Positions 8,122-15,939 are shown, counted from the stretch's first letter. The stretch: DNA of 32,830 nucleotides from Spirochaetota bacterium (GCA_016934735.1 JAFGSG010000008.1:1-32830), one strand, 5' to 3'. The notes: generated by a model not told the origin, from the letters alone. Program-made: numbers and translations.

Positions 8122-9402
8122 TTACAGATTATTATCGTCTAATTTATTCTTTATTGCGCAGAACTCGCCGCACATGGAGCACTGGTCGTCCTTTCCCGAT
8201 GGAATTTCGCTTCTGTATTTTTCCGCTTTTCCTTTGTCAATCGAAAGCCTGAACATTTCCTGCCAGTCGCGCTTCTTTCTGGCCCTGGACATGTCGTTGT
8301 CCCATTCTATAGCTTTACTTCGGAGCTTAACCAGGTCAGCAGCGTGCGCCGCGATCTTCGATGCTATTACACCTTCTTTTACGTCCTCGACAGTCGGCAG
8401 CCTCAGATGCTCCGCGGGTGTGACATAGCAGAGAAAATCAGCCCCGCTTGCAGCCGCGATGGCTCCGCCTATCGCAGATGTAATGTGGTCGTATCCGGGC
8501 GCGATATCAGTCACCAGAGGCCCCAGGACATAGTACGGCGCATTGTCGCACAAAGACTTTTCCAGCCGCATGTTATCCGCGATCATATCAAGAGGCACAT
8601 GCCCCGGCCCTTCAATAATTGCCTGCACTCCCCTTTCCCTTGCCCTTCTTGCCAGGTCCCCGAGAATAATCATTTCATGCACCTGCCCCCGGTCGCTGGC
8701 GTCGCTTATGCATCCGGGGCGAAGCCCGTCTCCCAGGCTTATTACTATATTATAATCGGCCAGTATATCGAGTATCTCATCATAATATTCATACAACGGA
8801 TTCTCTTTTTTATTTCTGGAGATCCATTCGGAAAGCATTGATCCGCCCCTGCTTGTTATTCCGATTATGCGTTGCTGGGAACGCAATGATTCAAGCGACT
8901 GCATAGTGACGCCTGAATGTATTGTCATATAATCAACGCCGTCCTCCGCCTGTCGTTTAATAATTTCAAGATAATCGCCGATCTTCATGTCGATTATTGA
9001 TTTTTTACGGCTTACCATACTGACAGCAACCTCATAAATCGGCACAGTTCCGAGCGGGACAGAAGATTCTTCAAGGATTTTCTTTCTGAAATCGCGGATA
9101 TTCCCGCCTGTGCTGAGATCCATGACAGTATCCGCGCCGTACTCGACCGCTGTCTTAAGCTTCTCCAGTTCAATGTCAATGTTGAACATATCCGGCGAAG
9201 AACCGATGTTAGCGTTTACCTTTGTCCTTAGGCCTTTGCCGACTGCTACAGGTTTAATGTCCCTGTTCCGGTTTTTAAAAATAGCTACTTCACCCTTTGA
9301 AAATGAATCCATAAGTGAAGAAACCGGCACATCCTCATATCCGGAAATTGCTTCAACCTCGGGTGTAATTATACCTTCTTTTGATTTTTGAAAAATATTC
9401 AT
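8122..9402 (-). CDS. thiC: Phosphomethylpyrimidine synthase ThiC
   Basis: Radical-SAM enzyme that converts aminoimidazole ribotide to hydroxymethylpyrimidine phosphate for thiamine synthesis, in the cytoplasm. I start at the ATG at 9402 (426 aa) because MNIFQKSKEGIITPE aligns with the conserved ThiC N-terminus. The longer frame to 9477 adds a Cys-rich stretch unlike the family. Visible signatures: VNANIGSS (about 60-67), DTVMDLSTGG, DYMTIHSGV, SRGGSM, EGPGHVPLD, YVLGPLVTDIAPGYDHI and the C-terminal cluster motif CSMCGEFCAIK. That motif has one residue less between its last two cysteines than the CX2CX4C I recall for E. coli ThiC. No TPP riboswitch is seen in the 74-base leader or further upstream. 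It follows the LeuA-type domain gene and precedes the glycosyltransferase. Confidence 0.97.
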   Translation of the reverse strand: MNIFQKSKEGIITPEVEAISGYEDVPVSSLMDSFSKGEVAIFKNRNRDIKPVAVGKGLRTKVNANIGSSPDMFNIDIELEKLKTAVEYGADTVMDLSTGGNIRDFRKKILEESSVPLGTVPIYEVAVSMVSRKKSIIDMKIGDYLEIIKRQAEDGVDYMTIHSGVTMQSLESLRSQQRIIGITSRGGSMLSEWISRNKKENPLYEYYDEILDILADYNIVISLGDGLRPGCISDASDRGQVHEMIILGDLARRARERGVQAIIEGPGHVPLDMIADNMRLEKSLCDNAPYYVLGPLVTDIAPGYDHITSAIGGAIAAASGADFLCYVTPAEHLRLPTVEDVKEGVIASKIAAHAADLVKLRSKAIEWDNDMSRARKKRDWQEMFRLSIDKGKAEKYRSEIPSGKDDQCSMCGEFCAIKNKLDDNNL

Positions 9403-9476
9403 ATTAATTTCTTTTGGTTTTATTATCTTGCGGAAGCAGGGAAATAAAAATAAACTGCTGCAGCGGCACATCTTCA

Positions 9477-9947
9477 CTAAAGATTATTCTCTTTTATTAA
9501 ACCTCTGTTATTTTTTAAAACAGCGTATTCATACCCGTCGATCAGGACAAGGAACGAGGCAGCATTTATATTCTCTGAAAGATAATAAACACGCCATACA
9601 TCCTCGCCATCCGAAAAAATAATGGTTACTTCGACGTCCGTGCTTGTTCCCCTTTTCGCGTTCAGAATGTTCGCCCTGTAATCAATCAGCTCTACTTTCT
9701 CTATCTGGGGGAAAAGCGGTGTAAGCGCTTTCTTTAACACTTTCGCGAGCGCGTCAACAGGCCCGTTGCCGGTCGATGCTTCATGTATAATACGTCCGTT
9801 AGCCTCTATCTGAACAGTAGCTTCCGGGTCCATTCCATTGTCAATAAGCCTGTATCCCCCGATTACCTTAAACGGAGCATTGTACTTTTTTAATGAGCGC
9901 GCTATCGTCAGCTCTCTAGTGGCGTCTTTTATTTCGAAATTCAGCAT
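9477..9947 (-). CDS. Stand-alone LeuA/CimA-type allosteric (dimerisation) domain protein
   Basis: A 156-residue protein resembling only the C-terminal regulatory domain of 2-isopropylmalate and citramalate synthases (LeuA dimer domain, PF08502). The DPEATVQIEANG strand, TGNGPVDAL (about 57-65), VELIDYRANIL, GTSTDVEVTI and ENINAASFLVLIDGYEYA blocks follow the family pattern. The catalytic DRE-TIM barrel is absent and no fragment of it lies upstream, where a lipoprotein gene stands. In full-length enzymes this domain binds leucine or isoleucine. Alone it could be a ligand-binding regulator, a partner of a separately encoded synthase, or a surviving fragment. The reading frame is intact, with conserved glycine positions, which argues against decay. 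The thiC start lies 74 bases downstream. Confidence 0.82.
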   Translation of the reverse strand: MLNFEIKDATRELTIARSLKKYNAPFKVIGGYRLIDNGMDPEATVQIEANGRIIHEASTGNGPVDALAKVLKKALTPLFPQIEKVELIDYRANILNAKRGTSTDVEVTIIFSDGEDVWRVYYLSENINAASFLVLIDGYEYAVLKNNRGLIKENNL

Positions 9948-9969
9948 AACTCGTTATTTTATAATAATT

Positions 9970-10374
9970 TTATCCGGAAGAAGTTTCTTCTTCTCCGTAT
10001 TCATAGTCTAAGTTAAGATCATATAGATAAGTAGTACCAGATTGTTCGTATGGCTCAAGTTTGTCACTTTTCACTTTAACTCCGTCTCTATATATTCTAA
10101 TTTCTACAGATTGATCTTCAGTAACTTTACGGGCACTTACTTCTAAATAATCTACATCATCTAATTCTAATTCATATTCATATACATTACTCCCTATCCC
10201 AATACCGTTAAATGCTACGGTTGTACCTCCATTTCGCTTATATGTTCCTCCGGTAAAATTTCCCTCTGTACTCTTTACATAAAATTTAATTTCATCCAGT
10301 TCTTCATCCGAGCAGGAAAATCTGAAGAGAAAAGTCAGAAGAAAAAAAATAATAAATAATCTATGCCTTTTCAT
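9970..10374 (-). CDS. Small secreted lipoprotein, unknown function
   Basis: 134 residues from the ATG at 10374; the longer TTG-initiated frame to 10392 adds only six residues. The N-terminus is a signal peptide (MKRHR followed by a hydrophobic core) ending in FRFSC-SDEE. Spirochaetal lipoboxes are loose, so lipidation at this Cys is plausible. The mature part is acidic, strand-rich and has no other Cys, with a Tyr/Glu-rich end. Its pattern of alternating strands with DVDYLEVSAR and EIRIYRDG resembles small beta-sandwich periplasmic domains, but I do not recognise a family. It lies 70 bases downstream of the thioredoxin gene. Confidence 0.75.
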   Translation of the reverse strand: MKRHRLFIIFFLLTFLFRFSCSDEELDEIKFYVKSTEGNFTGGTYKRNGGTTVAFNGIGIGSNVYEYELELDDVDYLEVSARKVTEDQSVEIRIYRDGVKVKSDKLEPYEQSGTTYLYDLNLDYEYGEEETSSG

Positions 10375-10444
10375 TGTATTTCCCGTAATCAAAATATGCT
10401 ATCATACTTTAATTTTAATCAAATAATTATACCGTCAATAAACG

Positions 10445-10984
10445 CTATTTTTTGCCGCAGTCGGTTTTTTTGCTCATGTAATCCGCAAAAGAAATCTGCT
10501 GTTTATAGCATTCTTCGCTTATGTATCTCAGAATTCCGAGGAAGATATCGGGTTTAATATAACCAGGGACCTGATCGATCAGCTTCCCCTCGTTATCCAG
10601 GAACACTACTGTCGGCAGCCCCCGCACACCCAGCATGGGCGCAAATCTGTCCGAGGTTGTCGTTTTGCCCATAAAAGTTATACTTTCCTTTTTTTCCGTA
10701 TCTACCCTGACTGCAATATAATCCCTGCTGAGAATTTTTACCACCTCCCCGTTCGAGAAGGTTTCCTTTTCCATTACTTTGCACCAGTGGCACCAACTGG
10801 CATAAAAATCAATTATCACAGGCTTCTTCTGCTTCAAAGCCTTTGACAATCCTGAATTAAAAGATTCCCATTTAACCGATGTTTTCGATTTCCCGTCAAG
10901 TCTATAATCTGAACCTTCAGGGCAGGCTGGGCTTAACAGAATAAAAAACAATATTAAAATAACACTGAACCGCTGGCCGCGCAT
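10445..10984 (-). CDS. Exported thioredoxin-fold protein (CHWC active site)
   Basis: A 179-residue envelope thioredoxin-like protein. The signal peptide (about 1-20) ends LLSPAC, so Cys21 may be lipidated. The thioredoxin fold follows with DFYASWCHWCKVME (active-site Cys65 and Cys68), VRVDTEK, and the cis-proline loop GLPTVVFLD (Pro124). The ASWCHWC motif and the insertion before the cis-Pro are typical of the thioredoxin_7/DsbD-gamma-like group that reduces or oxidises periplasmic thiols. Two extra cysteines near the C-terminus (159 and 176) could form a structural disulphide. It has AGGAGAA before the ATG and starts 11 bases after the STAS-zinc-ribbon gene, so the three-gene order sensor, STAS, thioredoxin probably forms an operon. 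No cytochrome-maturation genes are nearby. Confidence 0.88.
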   Translation of the reverse strand: MRGQRFSVILILFFILLSPACPEGSDYRLDGKSKTSVKWESFNSGLSKALKQKKPVIIDFYASWCHWCKVMEKETFSNGEVVKILSRDYIAVRVDTEKKESITFMGKTTTSDRFAPMLGVRGLPTVVFLDNEGKLIDQVPGYIKPDIFLGILRYISEECYKQQISFADYMSKKTDCGKK

Positions 10985-10995
10985 GCTGATTTCTC

Positions 10996-11601
10996 CTAAA
11001 AAATAACAGTCTGATCCGGCTCAACAGTAAACTCAGTCTTGCAGTCAGGGCAGATATAGCTGCCGCTCTTTTTGACCCTTATCATTCCCTTGCATCCGGT
11101 ACATTCAAGTATAATGGGATGATCAAATGTTGTATCCGATGGAGCCTCATCCGGATTTTCATTCAAAGATGATTTTGTATCTATTGGAACAGAGTAATCG
11201 GATTTATCGTCCGCTGACGGCTTCTCAACTACCTCGTTCTCAATTAGACTGATATGTTTTTTAATTATACTGAGAGCTTCATCTTTATCTTTTGCCAGCT
11301 TAATTATTTTATCAAATCCCAGCAACTTATACAGCTGGAATATTTCTTGGGAAATACTGCAGACTATAAAAAAACCTTTTGAAACTATTAACTTCTTCTG
11401 AATATACAAAAATACCCCAAATCCGGCCGAACTTATGTATTTTAATCCGAGAGCGTCAATAATTAAAAATAACTTTTTTTTCCCCAGTATCTGATTTATA
11501 TATTCTTCAAAATCAGCGCTTGTTTCGGAATTTAACGCGCCTTTTATCTCCACGATTATTACTTTACCGCCAAGGTCTTCTGTATGATTAATAAAAATCA
11601 T
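10996..11601 (-). CDS. STAS domain protein with C-terminal zinc ribbon
   Basis: 201 residues. The N-terminal STAS domain (about 1-115, anti-sigma-factor antagonist type) is followed by an acidic, disordered linker (about 125-160) and a C-terminal zinc ribbon with CTGC (167-170) and CPDC (184-187). In the phosphoacceptor loop, the canonical DSSG reads SSAG (57-60), so Ser58 would be the phosphorylation site and the preceding Asp is lost. STAS proteins of this type bind a kinase/anti-sigma partner when unphosphorylated. The zinc ribbon may add a nucleic-acid or protein contact. The start has GAGG upstream. It lies 11 bases from both the membrane sensor-like gene and the thioredoxin gene. Confidence 0.9.
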   Translation of the reverse strand: MIFINHTEDLGGKVIIVEIKGALNSETSADFEEYINQILGKKKLFLIIDALGLKYISSAGFGVFLYIQKKLIVSKGFFIVCSISQEIFQLYKLLGFDKIIKLAKDKDEALSIIKKHISLIENEVVEKPSADDKSDYSVPIDTKSSLNENPDEAPSDTTFDHPIILECTGCKGMIRVKKSGSYICPDCKTEFTVEPDQTVIF

Positions 11602-11612
11602 TGAATATTCCT

Positions 11613-12560
11613 CTATTTTTCTTTAAATAATATCGCATCTTTTATTTTTTCTTTTCCCGATAAAGTAAGCTCATCTTTTGCGGTATCATTTTTTATTTTT
11701 ATCGCTTCCTTAATTTTTATTTCATTATTATCCATTACATAAATACTTTCACTAATATCTTCTTTAATAATCTCCTGAGTATTTTCTTTACTGCTATTAT
11801 TATCTTTTATCATACTTAAATATTTTCTCTTATTGATGCTCCTGTAACGGATAAAAATAATTACAGATACTGTAAAGGATATTATAAATGACAATATTGC
11901 AAGAACAATAGCTAATTTAACGCAGATATTATAATGTTCAAGTAAAAATTTATAAATCCTGTCTTTGCTGATAATAAAGCTGACACATCCTATACTTTTA
12001 CCTTTTACGTATACAGCCCGCGTAACAAGCCAGCCGGAAACATCGATCTTTGCATAAATATATTGTTTTAATAATCTAATTACATCTTTTTTAAAAGGAA
12101 TCTTTTTATTCGGATTATAAATGTGATAATCCATGAACTGGGCATGATTCACCTTGGTCCATATGGGAAGCATTATGAGGTCAGTGTTATACGCGAATTC
12201 GTCTGTTGCTATGTTGCCCTTAAGCTCTTTTTCAATAACGGAATCCGAATGTACGATGATTTTACCGTTGGAAAGAACAAAAAATGCTTCATCTATAATA
12301 TTTGCCTTTATTTTTTCCCTGAATAATCTCTTTAATTTATCAAGATCATTGTCTTTATAGCTAAGCTCAGCCACATTGGCAAAAGCTTCAATGAGAGGTA
12401 TTGAGTAACTGCGGGTGTATTTTTCGATTTCGGCAGTACGGTTCCTGGCTTCAAAATAGAAATACGCGAATGAAATAGCTGCTGAAAGCAGAAGCAGGAT
12501 AAAAAGGTCTATTAAAAAAATCCCTACCGGAACTACGTTTTTTATTTTTTTTTCTGACAT
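11613..12560 (-). CDS. Two-helix membrane protein with extracytoplasmic sensor-like domain, no output domain
   Basis: 315 residues. A first transmembrane helix (about 11-35) and a second (about 213-238) bracket a periplasmic domain of about 175 residues. That domain has the helix-then-strand pattern of Cache/PAS-like sensors (VLSNGKIIVHSDS at 95-107, GKSIGCVSFIISKDRIY at 187-203). The cytoplasmic tail of about 75 residues is Lys/Glu-rich and contains no HAMP, kinase, cyclase or methyl-accepting domain. It looks like the sensory half of a receptor whose signal must pass to a partner, and the STAS-zinc-ribbon gene begins 11 bases downstream. Ribosome site is weak. The exact ligand-domain family is not recognised. 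Confidence 0.8.
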   Translation of the reverse strand: MSEKKIKNVVPVGIFLIDLFILLLLSAAISFAYFYFEARNRTAEIEKYTRSYSIPLIEAFANVAELSYKDNDLDKLKRLFREKIKANIIDEAFFVLSNGKIIVHSDSVIEKELKGNIATDEFAYNTDLIMLPIWTKVNHAQFMDYHIYNPNKKIPFKKDVIRLLKQYIYAKIDVSGWLVTRAVYVKGKSIGCVSFIISKDRIYKFLLEHYNICVKLAIVLAILSFIISFTVSVIIFIRYRSINKRKYLSMIKDNNSSKENTQEIIKEDISESIYVMDNNEIKIKEAIKIKNDTAKDELTLSGKEKIKDAILFKEK

Positions 12561-12647
12561 CTATGATCTTTACGTAAAAATGTGTATTTCTATGCAGTAT
12601 CTATCTATCTTTATCAAAAATCAATTAAAAAATGTTGTTCCTAAATG

Positions 12648-14624
12648 CTATTTTCCAATATAATCGACGATCCTGTTTACGATATTTTGTATTGTAAAAC
12701 CGTACTTTTCAGCTAACGCGTTATGCGGGCCTGATGCTCCGAACGTCTCCATTGTGATATAAAGCGCATCTGCACCCGCGTATCTTTCCCAGCCCATGCT
12801 GATCCCGAGCTCAACAACAGCCTTCTTCCTGACGCTATCCGGCAATATAGTTCTCTTATAATCATCAGGCTGCTTATCAAAGAGCTCCCATGACGGGAAC
12901 GAGACCACTTCCGCGTTTATTCCTTTTTCTTTAAGCGCTTTTGCTGCTTCGATCGACAGATTCACTTCCGAACCGCTGGCTAAAATAATTATATCAGGAT
13001 TTTTTCCTGCATCATGGACAATATAGGCGCCTTTGTGAAGATCCTGTGCGCCGTCTCTGTTTTCCTTCTTTACGACAGGAATATCCTGGCGCGTAAGAAT
13101 TAACGCAGTGGGGCCTGTGCTGTTGCCAAGCGCGGACAGCCATGCCTCCGCTGTTTCCTCCGCATCAGCAGGCCTGATCACCGTCAGGTTGGGTATTGCC
13201 CTCGCAGTTGCAACATGCTCCACAGGCTGATGAGTAGGCCCGTCCTCGCCCACGAAGATCGAATCGTGCGTGAACAGGTAAACGCAGTGAAGCTTGCTCA
13301 GTGCAGCAAGGCGCACGGGCGGGCGCATGTAGTCAAGAAACGCGAAGAAAGTAGCCGAGTACGGGATAAATCCTCCATAGTACGCAATACCGTTCTGTAT
13401 GGATCCCATAGCATGCTCTCTTATTCCGAAATGCAGATTGCGGCCTACCCTGCGTTTGCCCGATTCGCTGAATCCCTTTGCGAATGATTTGTTGCTCGGG
13501 CCAAGGTCAGCAGAACCGCCGGCTATGTTCGGCATTCCAGCGAACAATGCCTCAAGGACTTTACCGCTCGCGCTTCTGGTAGCGATCTCTTTTGCAGGAT
13601 CGAATTTAGGCATCTTTTTTCTAAGACTATCAATATCCGGGGCAGTAAAAAATCTGTCCCATTTATCCTTTAAACCGCTTTTCATGGCTTTGCCGAAACT
13701 GCTTTTCCATTCGTCATATATTTTATGGAGTTCGTCTCTTCTCTTTTTAAAGAGATCATATACGCTGCGATCTATGCTGAAAGGATCCTCGTATTTGCAT
13801 TCAAGGTTTATCTTTGTTTCTGCAACAGCGTCTTTGCCAAGGGGAGCGCCATGGCTGGACTCGCTTCCTTCTTTAGACGGGCATCCTTTTGCAATTACAG
13901 TCTTTGCAATAATGAGCGACGGCTTTGCGGTCTCCTTCTGCGCATTCAGGACAGCTTTTTCAATTGCGTCGTGATTATAGCCGTCAACATCCTGCACATG
14001 CCAGTTGTAAGCAGTGAATCTTTCGCGGACATTTTCGGAGAAGGCAAGGTCAGTGCTGCCTTCAATCGTGATCTTATTATCATCATAAATGAAAATTATG
14101 TTTCCAAGACCCATGTGGCCTGCGAGCGAGGCTGCCTCTGATGATACGCCTTCCATAAGGTCGCCGTCGCTCACTATCGCGTAAATGTAATGATCGATTA
14201 TGCCGCTGAACTCATCCGCAAGCAGCTTTGACGCAACCGACATCCCAACCGCGTTCGCGAAGCCCTGGCCCAGCGGGCCGGTCGTAGTCTCCACGCCCGG
14301 CGTGCACCCGAACTCGGGATGGCCGGGTGTAATTGATCCGATCTGGCGGAAATTCTTTATATCGTCAAGAGTAATGCCGTAGCCTGCAAGATGCAGAGCT
14401 GAATAGAGAAGCGCAGATCCGTGCCCTGCAGAAAGAACGAACCTGTCGCGGTTCGGCCAGGCAGGATCATCCGGATTGTATTTCATTATACGGTACCATA
14501 ACACAGCCGCAATGTCAGCGCACCCGAGCGGCATGCCCGGATGGCCCGAATTCGCCTTCTGAACCGCGTCCATTGAAAGCACTCTTATTGAATTGGCAAT
14601 TAATTGTAAGTCTTTGTTTTTCAT
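12648..14624 (-). CDS. tkt: Transketolase
   Basis: TPP-dependent enzyme of the non-oxidative pentose phosphate pathway that moves two-carbon units between ketoses and aldoses. At 658 residues it matches the usual length (E. coli about 663). Motifs: [10 protein letters not shown] (His28), [10 protein letters not shown] (His68), TPP-binding SDGDLMEG (152-159) to DDNKITIEG (181-189), FGIREHAMG with the catalytic Glu, [14 protein letters not shown] and [12 protein letters not shown]. All domains (PP, Pyr, C-terminal) are intact. No strong ribosome site precedes the ATG, but the N-terminus aligns with the family. The 5' side holds a TATAAT-like element just downstream of a hairpin terminator, suggesting its own promoter rather than read-through from the upstream acetyl-CoA synthetase subunit gene. 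Confidence 0.97.
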   Translation of the reverse strand: MKNKDLQLIANSIRVLSMDAVQKANSGHPGMPLGCADIAAVLWYRIMKYNPDDPAWPNRDRFVLSAGHGSALLYSALHLAGYGITLDDIKNFRQIGSITPGHPEFGCTPGVETTTGPLGQGFANAVGMSVASKLLADEFSGIIDHYIYAIVSDGDLMEGVSSEAASLAGHMGLGNIIFIYDDNKITIEGSTDLAFSENVRERFTAYNWHVQDVDGYNHDAIEKAVLNAQKETAKPSLIIAKTVIAKGCPSKEGSESSHGAPLGKDAVAETKINLECKYEDPFSIDRSVYDLFKKRRDELHKIYDEWKSSFGKAMKSGLKDKWDRFFTAPDIDSLRKKMPKFDPAKEIATRSASGKVLEALFAGMPNIAGGSADLGPSNKSFAKGFSESGKRRVGRNLHFGIREHAMGSIQNGIAYYGGFIPYSATFFAFLDYMRPPVRLAALSKLHCVYLFTHDSIFVGEDGPTHQPVEHVATARAIPNLTVIRPADAEETAEAWLSALGNSTGPTALILTRQDIPVVKKENRDGAQDLHKGAYIVHDAGKNPDIIILASGSEVNLSIEAAKALKEKGINAEVVSFPSWELFDKQPDDYKRTILPDSVRKKAVVELGISMGWERYAGADALYITMETFGASGPHNALAEKYGFTIQNIVNRIVDYIGK

Positions 14625-14690
14625 AAGTATAATTCTTAAATTTAAATTTTTCTTTTTTTGCGTTTTGTGCTTTATAATCTTAATTATAAG

Positions 14691-14730
14691 ATAAAAAAGT
14701 TTGACTCTTTCCGGAATGGCTCAAACTTTT
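14691..14730 (-). terminator. Hairpin terminator, minus strand, between acdB and tkt
   Basis: A perfect ten-base inverted repeat (14695-14704 with 14721-14730) with a 16-base loop. Read on the minus strand, the right-hand stem runs into six T then ATC. It would end transcripts that come leftward from acdB and the repeat array. Confidence 0.7.
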
Positions 14731-14901
14731 CTGCCCCAGAGGACCTGATGACAAACAAGTTTGCCGATTCTTCTCTAAAAATCCCTGTGCCAGGCCCCGC
14801 CTTTTGAACTTATACGGTACCTGTCAGTTCAGCTTAATACAAATACTATTTTTCTCTCTCAGAATGATAATGTCTTCTCAAAAAACAGGAACTGGATCGT
14901 C

Positions 14902-15111
14902 CTGAGTGAGGATAGACTCATAAAAAGTAAGAACGAGCTCGCTCTGAGTGAGAGCATCCTCACCAAAAGAGAGAACCAGCTCGCTCTGAATGAGAGAAGG
15001 CTCAGTCCAAGTGAGAGCATCCTCATAAAAAGTGAGAAAAAGCTCACTCTGAGCGAGGACAAGCTCACTTTAAGAGAGAACAGGCTCGCTCTGAGTGAGG
15101 ATTGCCTCTCC
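14902..15111. repeat. Ten-unit 21-bp tandem array encoding heptads, without a start codon
   Basis: Ten consecutive 21-base units. On the + strand each reads as a heptad of pattern x-Ser/Arg/Asn-Glu-x-x-Leu-x: codon 6 is CTC in all ten units and codon 3 is GAG in nine. Alternate units are more alike, giving a 42-base higher-order period. At least one eroded unit precedes them (14881-14901). The + frame is open from 14779 to a TAA at 15151-15153, overlapping the end of acdB, but contains no ATG, GTG or TTG. The minus strand is also open (94 codons, TTG) because the period is a multiple of three. Units carry GTGAG/CTCAC dyads. It may be a remnant of a coiled-coil gene or a structured intergenic repeat. 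The rest of the gap, 14731-14880, shows nothing I can name. Confidence 0.8.
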
Positions 15112-15123
15112 CGGAGAGGCAAT
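15101..15123. repeat. Perfect ten-base-pair hairpin at the end of acdB
   Basis: Ten-base arms (15101-15110 and 15114-15123) with a CCG loop, 12 bases beyond the acdB stop in the direction of transcription. It has no T-tract, so it is more likely an RNA-stabilising or repeat-associated hairpin than an intrinsic terminator. It overlaps the last unit of the 21-bp array. Confidence 0.65.
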
Positions 15124-15135
15124 GTCCCCTCTAAA

Positions 15136-15813
15136 CTACGCAATTTCCTTTAAAACAATCAGCCCGTCCACAGCAACAGGCTTACCGCGCGCAATAATTA
15201 ATGGATTAATGTCTATCTCGGCAATTTCATCGTGCTCTGCTGCCAGATTGCCGATCCCTACAAGCGCTTTTATCAGGAGCGCTTTATTGACTGCGGGGCT
15301 GCCCCTGAATTCCTCCAGCAGGCTTTTTGTTTTTATTTCGCCTATCATTTCCATTGCGTCATCTTCCGTAAACGGAGCCACTCTGAAGCTTACGTCTTTC
15401 AGGGCTTCGGCAAAGATGCCGCCAAGACCGAACATTACGCACGGCCCGAACTGCGGATCGCGCGAAACCCCTATAATGAACTCCCTGTCGCCTTTTATCA
15501 TCTCCTGCACCAGTACTCCGTCGAGCTCAATTTTTCCGCTCATTATTTCGTCATAAGATTTCGCAAGCTCTTTATCCGAAGATATATTTAATTTCACAAG
15601 GCCCATCTCGGTTTTGTGAGCGGCTTTAGGCCCTGTGCCTTTTAAAACAACCGGGTATCCGATCTTTTTTGCATAAATCTTTGCTTCAGCTTTCGATTTT
15701 GCCAGATATTCCCTTGTAACAGGCAGCCCTGCGGATTTAAATATCTTTTTCGATTCAAATTCGGATAATACTTTCTGATTGTTTTTCAGTGCTTTAGCTA
15801 TTATTCGGTTCAT
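15136..15813 (-). CDS. acdB: Acetyl-CoA synthetase (ADP-forming), beta subunit
   Basis: ATP-grasp subunit of the enzyme that converts acetyl-CoA (or another acyl-CoA) + ADP + Pi into the acid + ATP + CoA, a substrate-level phosphorylation step of fermenters. The length of 225 residues is that of the separate beta subunit (ATP-grasp_5). Signatures: SEFESKKIFKSAGLPVTREY (17-36), YPVVLKGTGPKAAHKTEMGLV (53-73), VQEMIKGDREFIIGVSRDPQFGP, VMFGLGGIFAEALKDVSFRVAPF and AEIDINPLIIARG near the end. The usual HKSDVGGV reads HKTEMGLV. The CoA-binding alpha subunit is not adjacent and not in the window. Divergent from the large outer-membrane protein gene. A fused or other ATP-grasp acyl-CoA ligase fragment is less likely because start and end fit the separate subunit. 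Confidence 0.87.
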   Translation of the reverse strand: MNRIIAKALKNNQKVLSEFESKKIFKSAGLPVTREYLAKSKAEAKIYAKKIGYPVVLKGTGPKAAHKTEMGLVKLNISSDKELAKSYDEIMSGKIELDGVLVQEMIKGDREFIIGVSRDPQFGPCVMFGLGGIFAEALKDVSFRVAPFTEDDAMEMIGEIKTKSLLEEFRGSPAVNKALLIKALVGIGNLAAEHDEIAEIDINPLIIARGKPVAVDGLIVLKEIA

Positions 15814-15852
15814 AAATTATTATTTACAATTTAATGGACGGATATTATTTTG

Positions 15853-15888
15853 TTATTACTTGTTTTTCTTAATCTTCAGTCAAGTAAT
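15853..15888 (-). promoter_or_regulatory. Candidate acdB promoter with overlapping inverted repeat
   Basis: On the minus strand TTGACT (15883-15878) is followed after 19 bases by TAATAA (15858-15853). A perfect eight-base inverted repeat, ATTACTTG (15855-15862) and CAAGTAAT (15881-15888), overlaps both elements, as an operator would. The spacing is long for sigma-70, so this is tentative. Confidence 0.35.
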
Positions 15889-15897
15889 TTATAAAAA

Positions 15898-15911
15898 AAG
15901 CAGATCTGCTT
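15898..15911. repeat. 14-bp perfect palindrome
   Basis: AAGCAGATCTGCTT is fully self-complementary and lies between the candidate acdB promoter and the long hairpin. A protein-binding site is possible. Confidence 0.5.
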
Positions 15912-15939
15912 AGAATCTATTTCATCAGGCAATTTAAAA

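Noticed and set aside
8344..8841. 165-residue plus-strand frame inside thiC
   Set aside because: Antisense shadow of a highly conserved gene, without ribosome site or recognisable product.
9403..9477. Longer thiC start at 9477
   Set aside because: The added 25 residues are Cys/Phe-rich and unlike ThiC; the conserved N-terminus begins at the ATG at 9402.
13399..14141. Long plus-strand frames inside transketolase
   Set aside because: Antisense shadows; codon pattern follows the tkt frame.
14731..14830. TPP riboswitch suggested by an ACCTGATGA string
   Set aside because: The remaining conserved aptamer boxes are missing and the neighbouring genes are not thiamine-synthesis genes, although transketolase uses TPP.
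14902..15111. CRISPR array
   Set aside because: Units are contiguous 21-mers with no unique spacers and no cas genes nearby.
14859..15143. 94-residue minus-strand reading frame over the repeat array
   Set aside because: TTG start overlapping the acdB stop, no ribosome site, and a low-complexity Leu/Ser/Phe product explained by the antisense of the 21-bp repeat.
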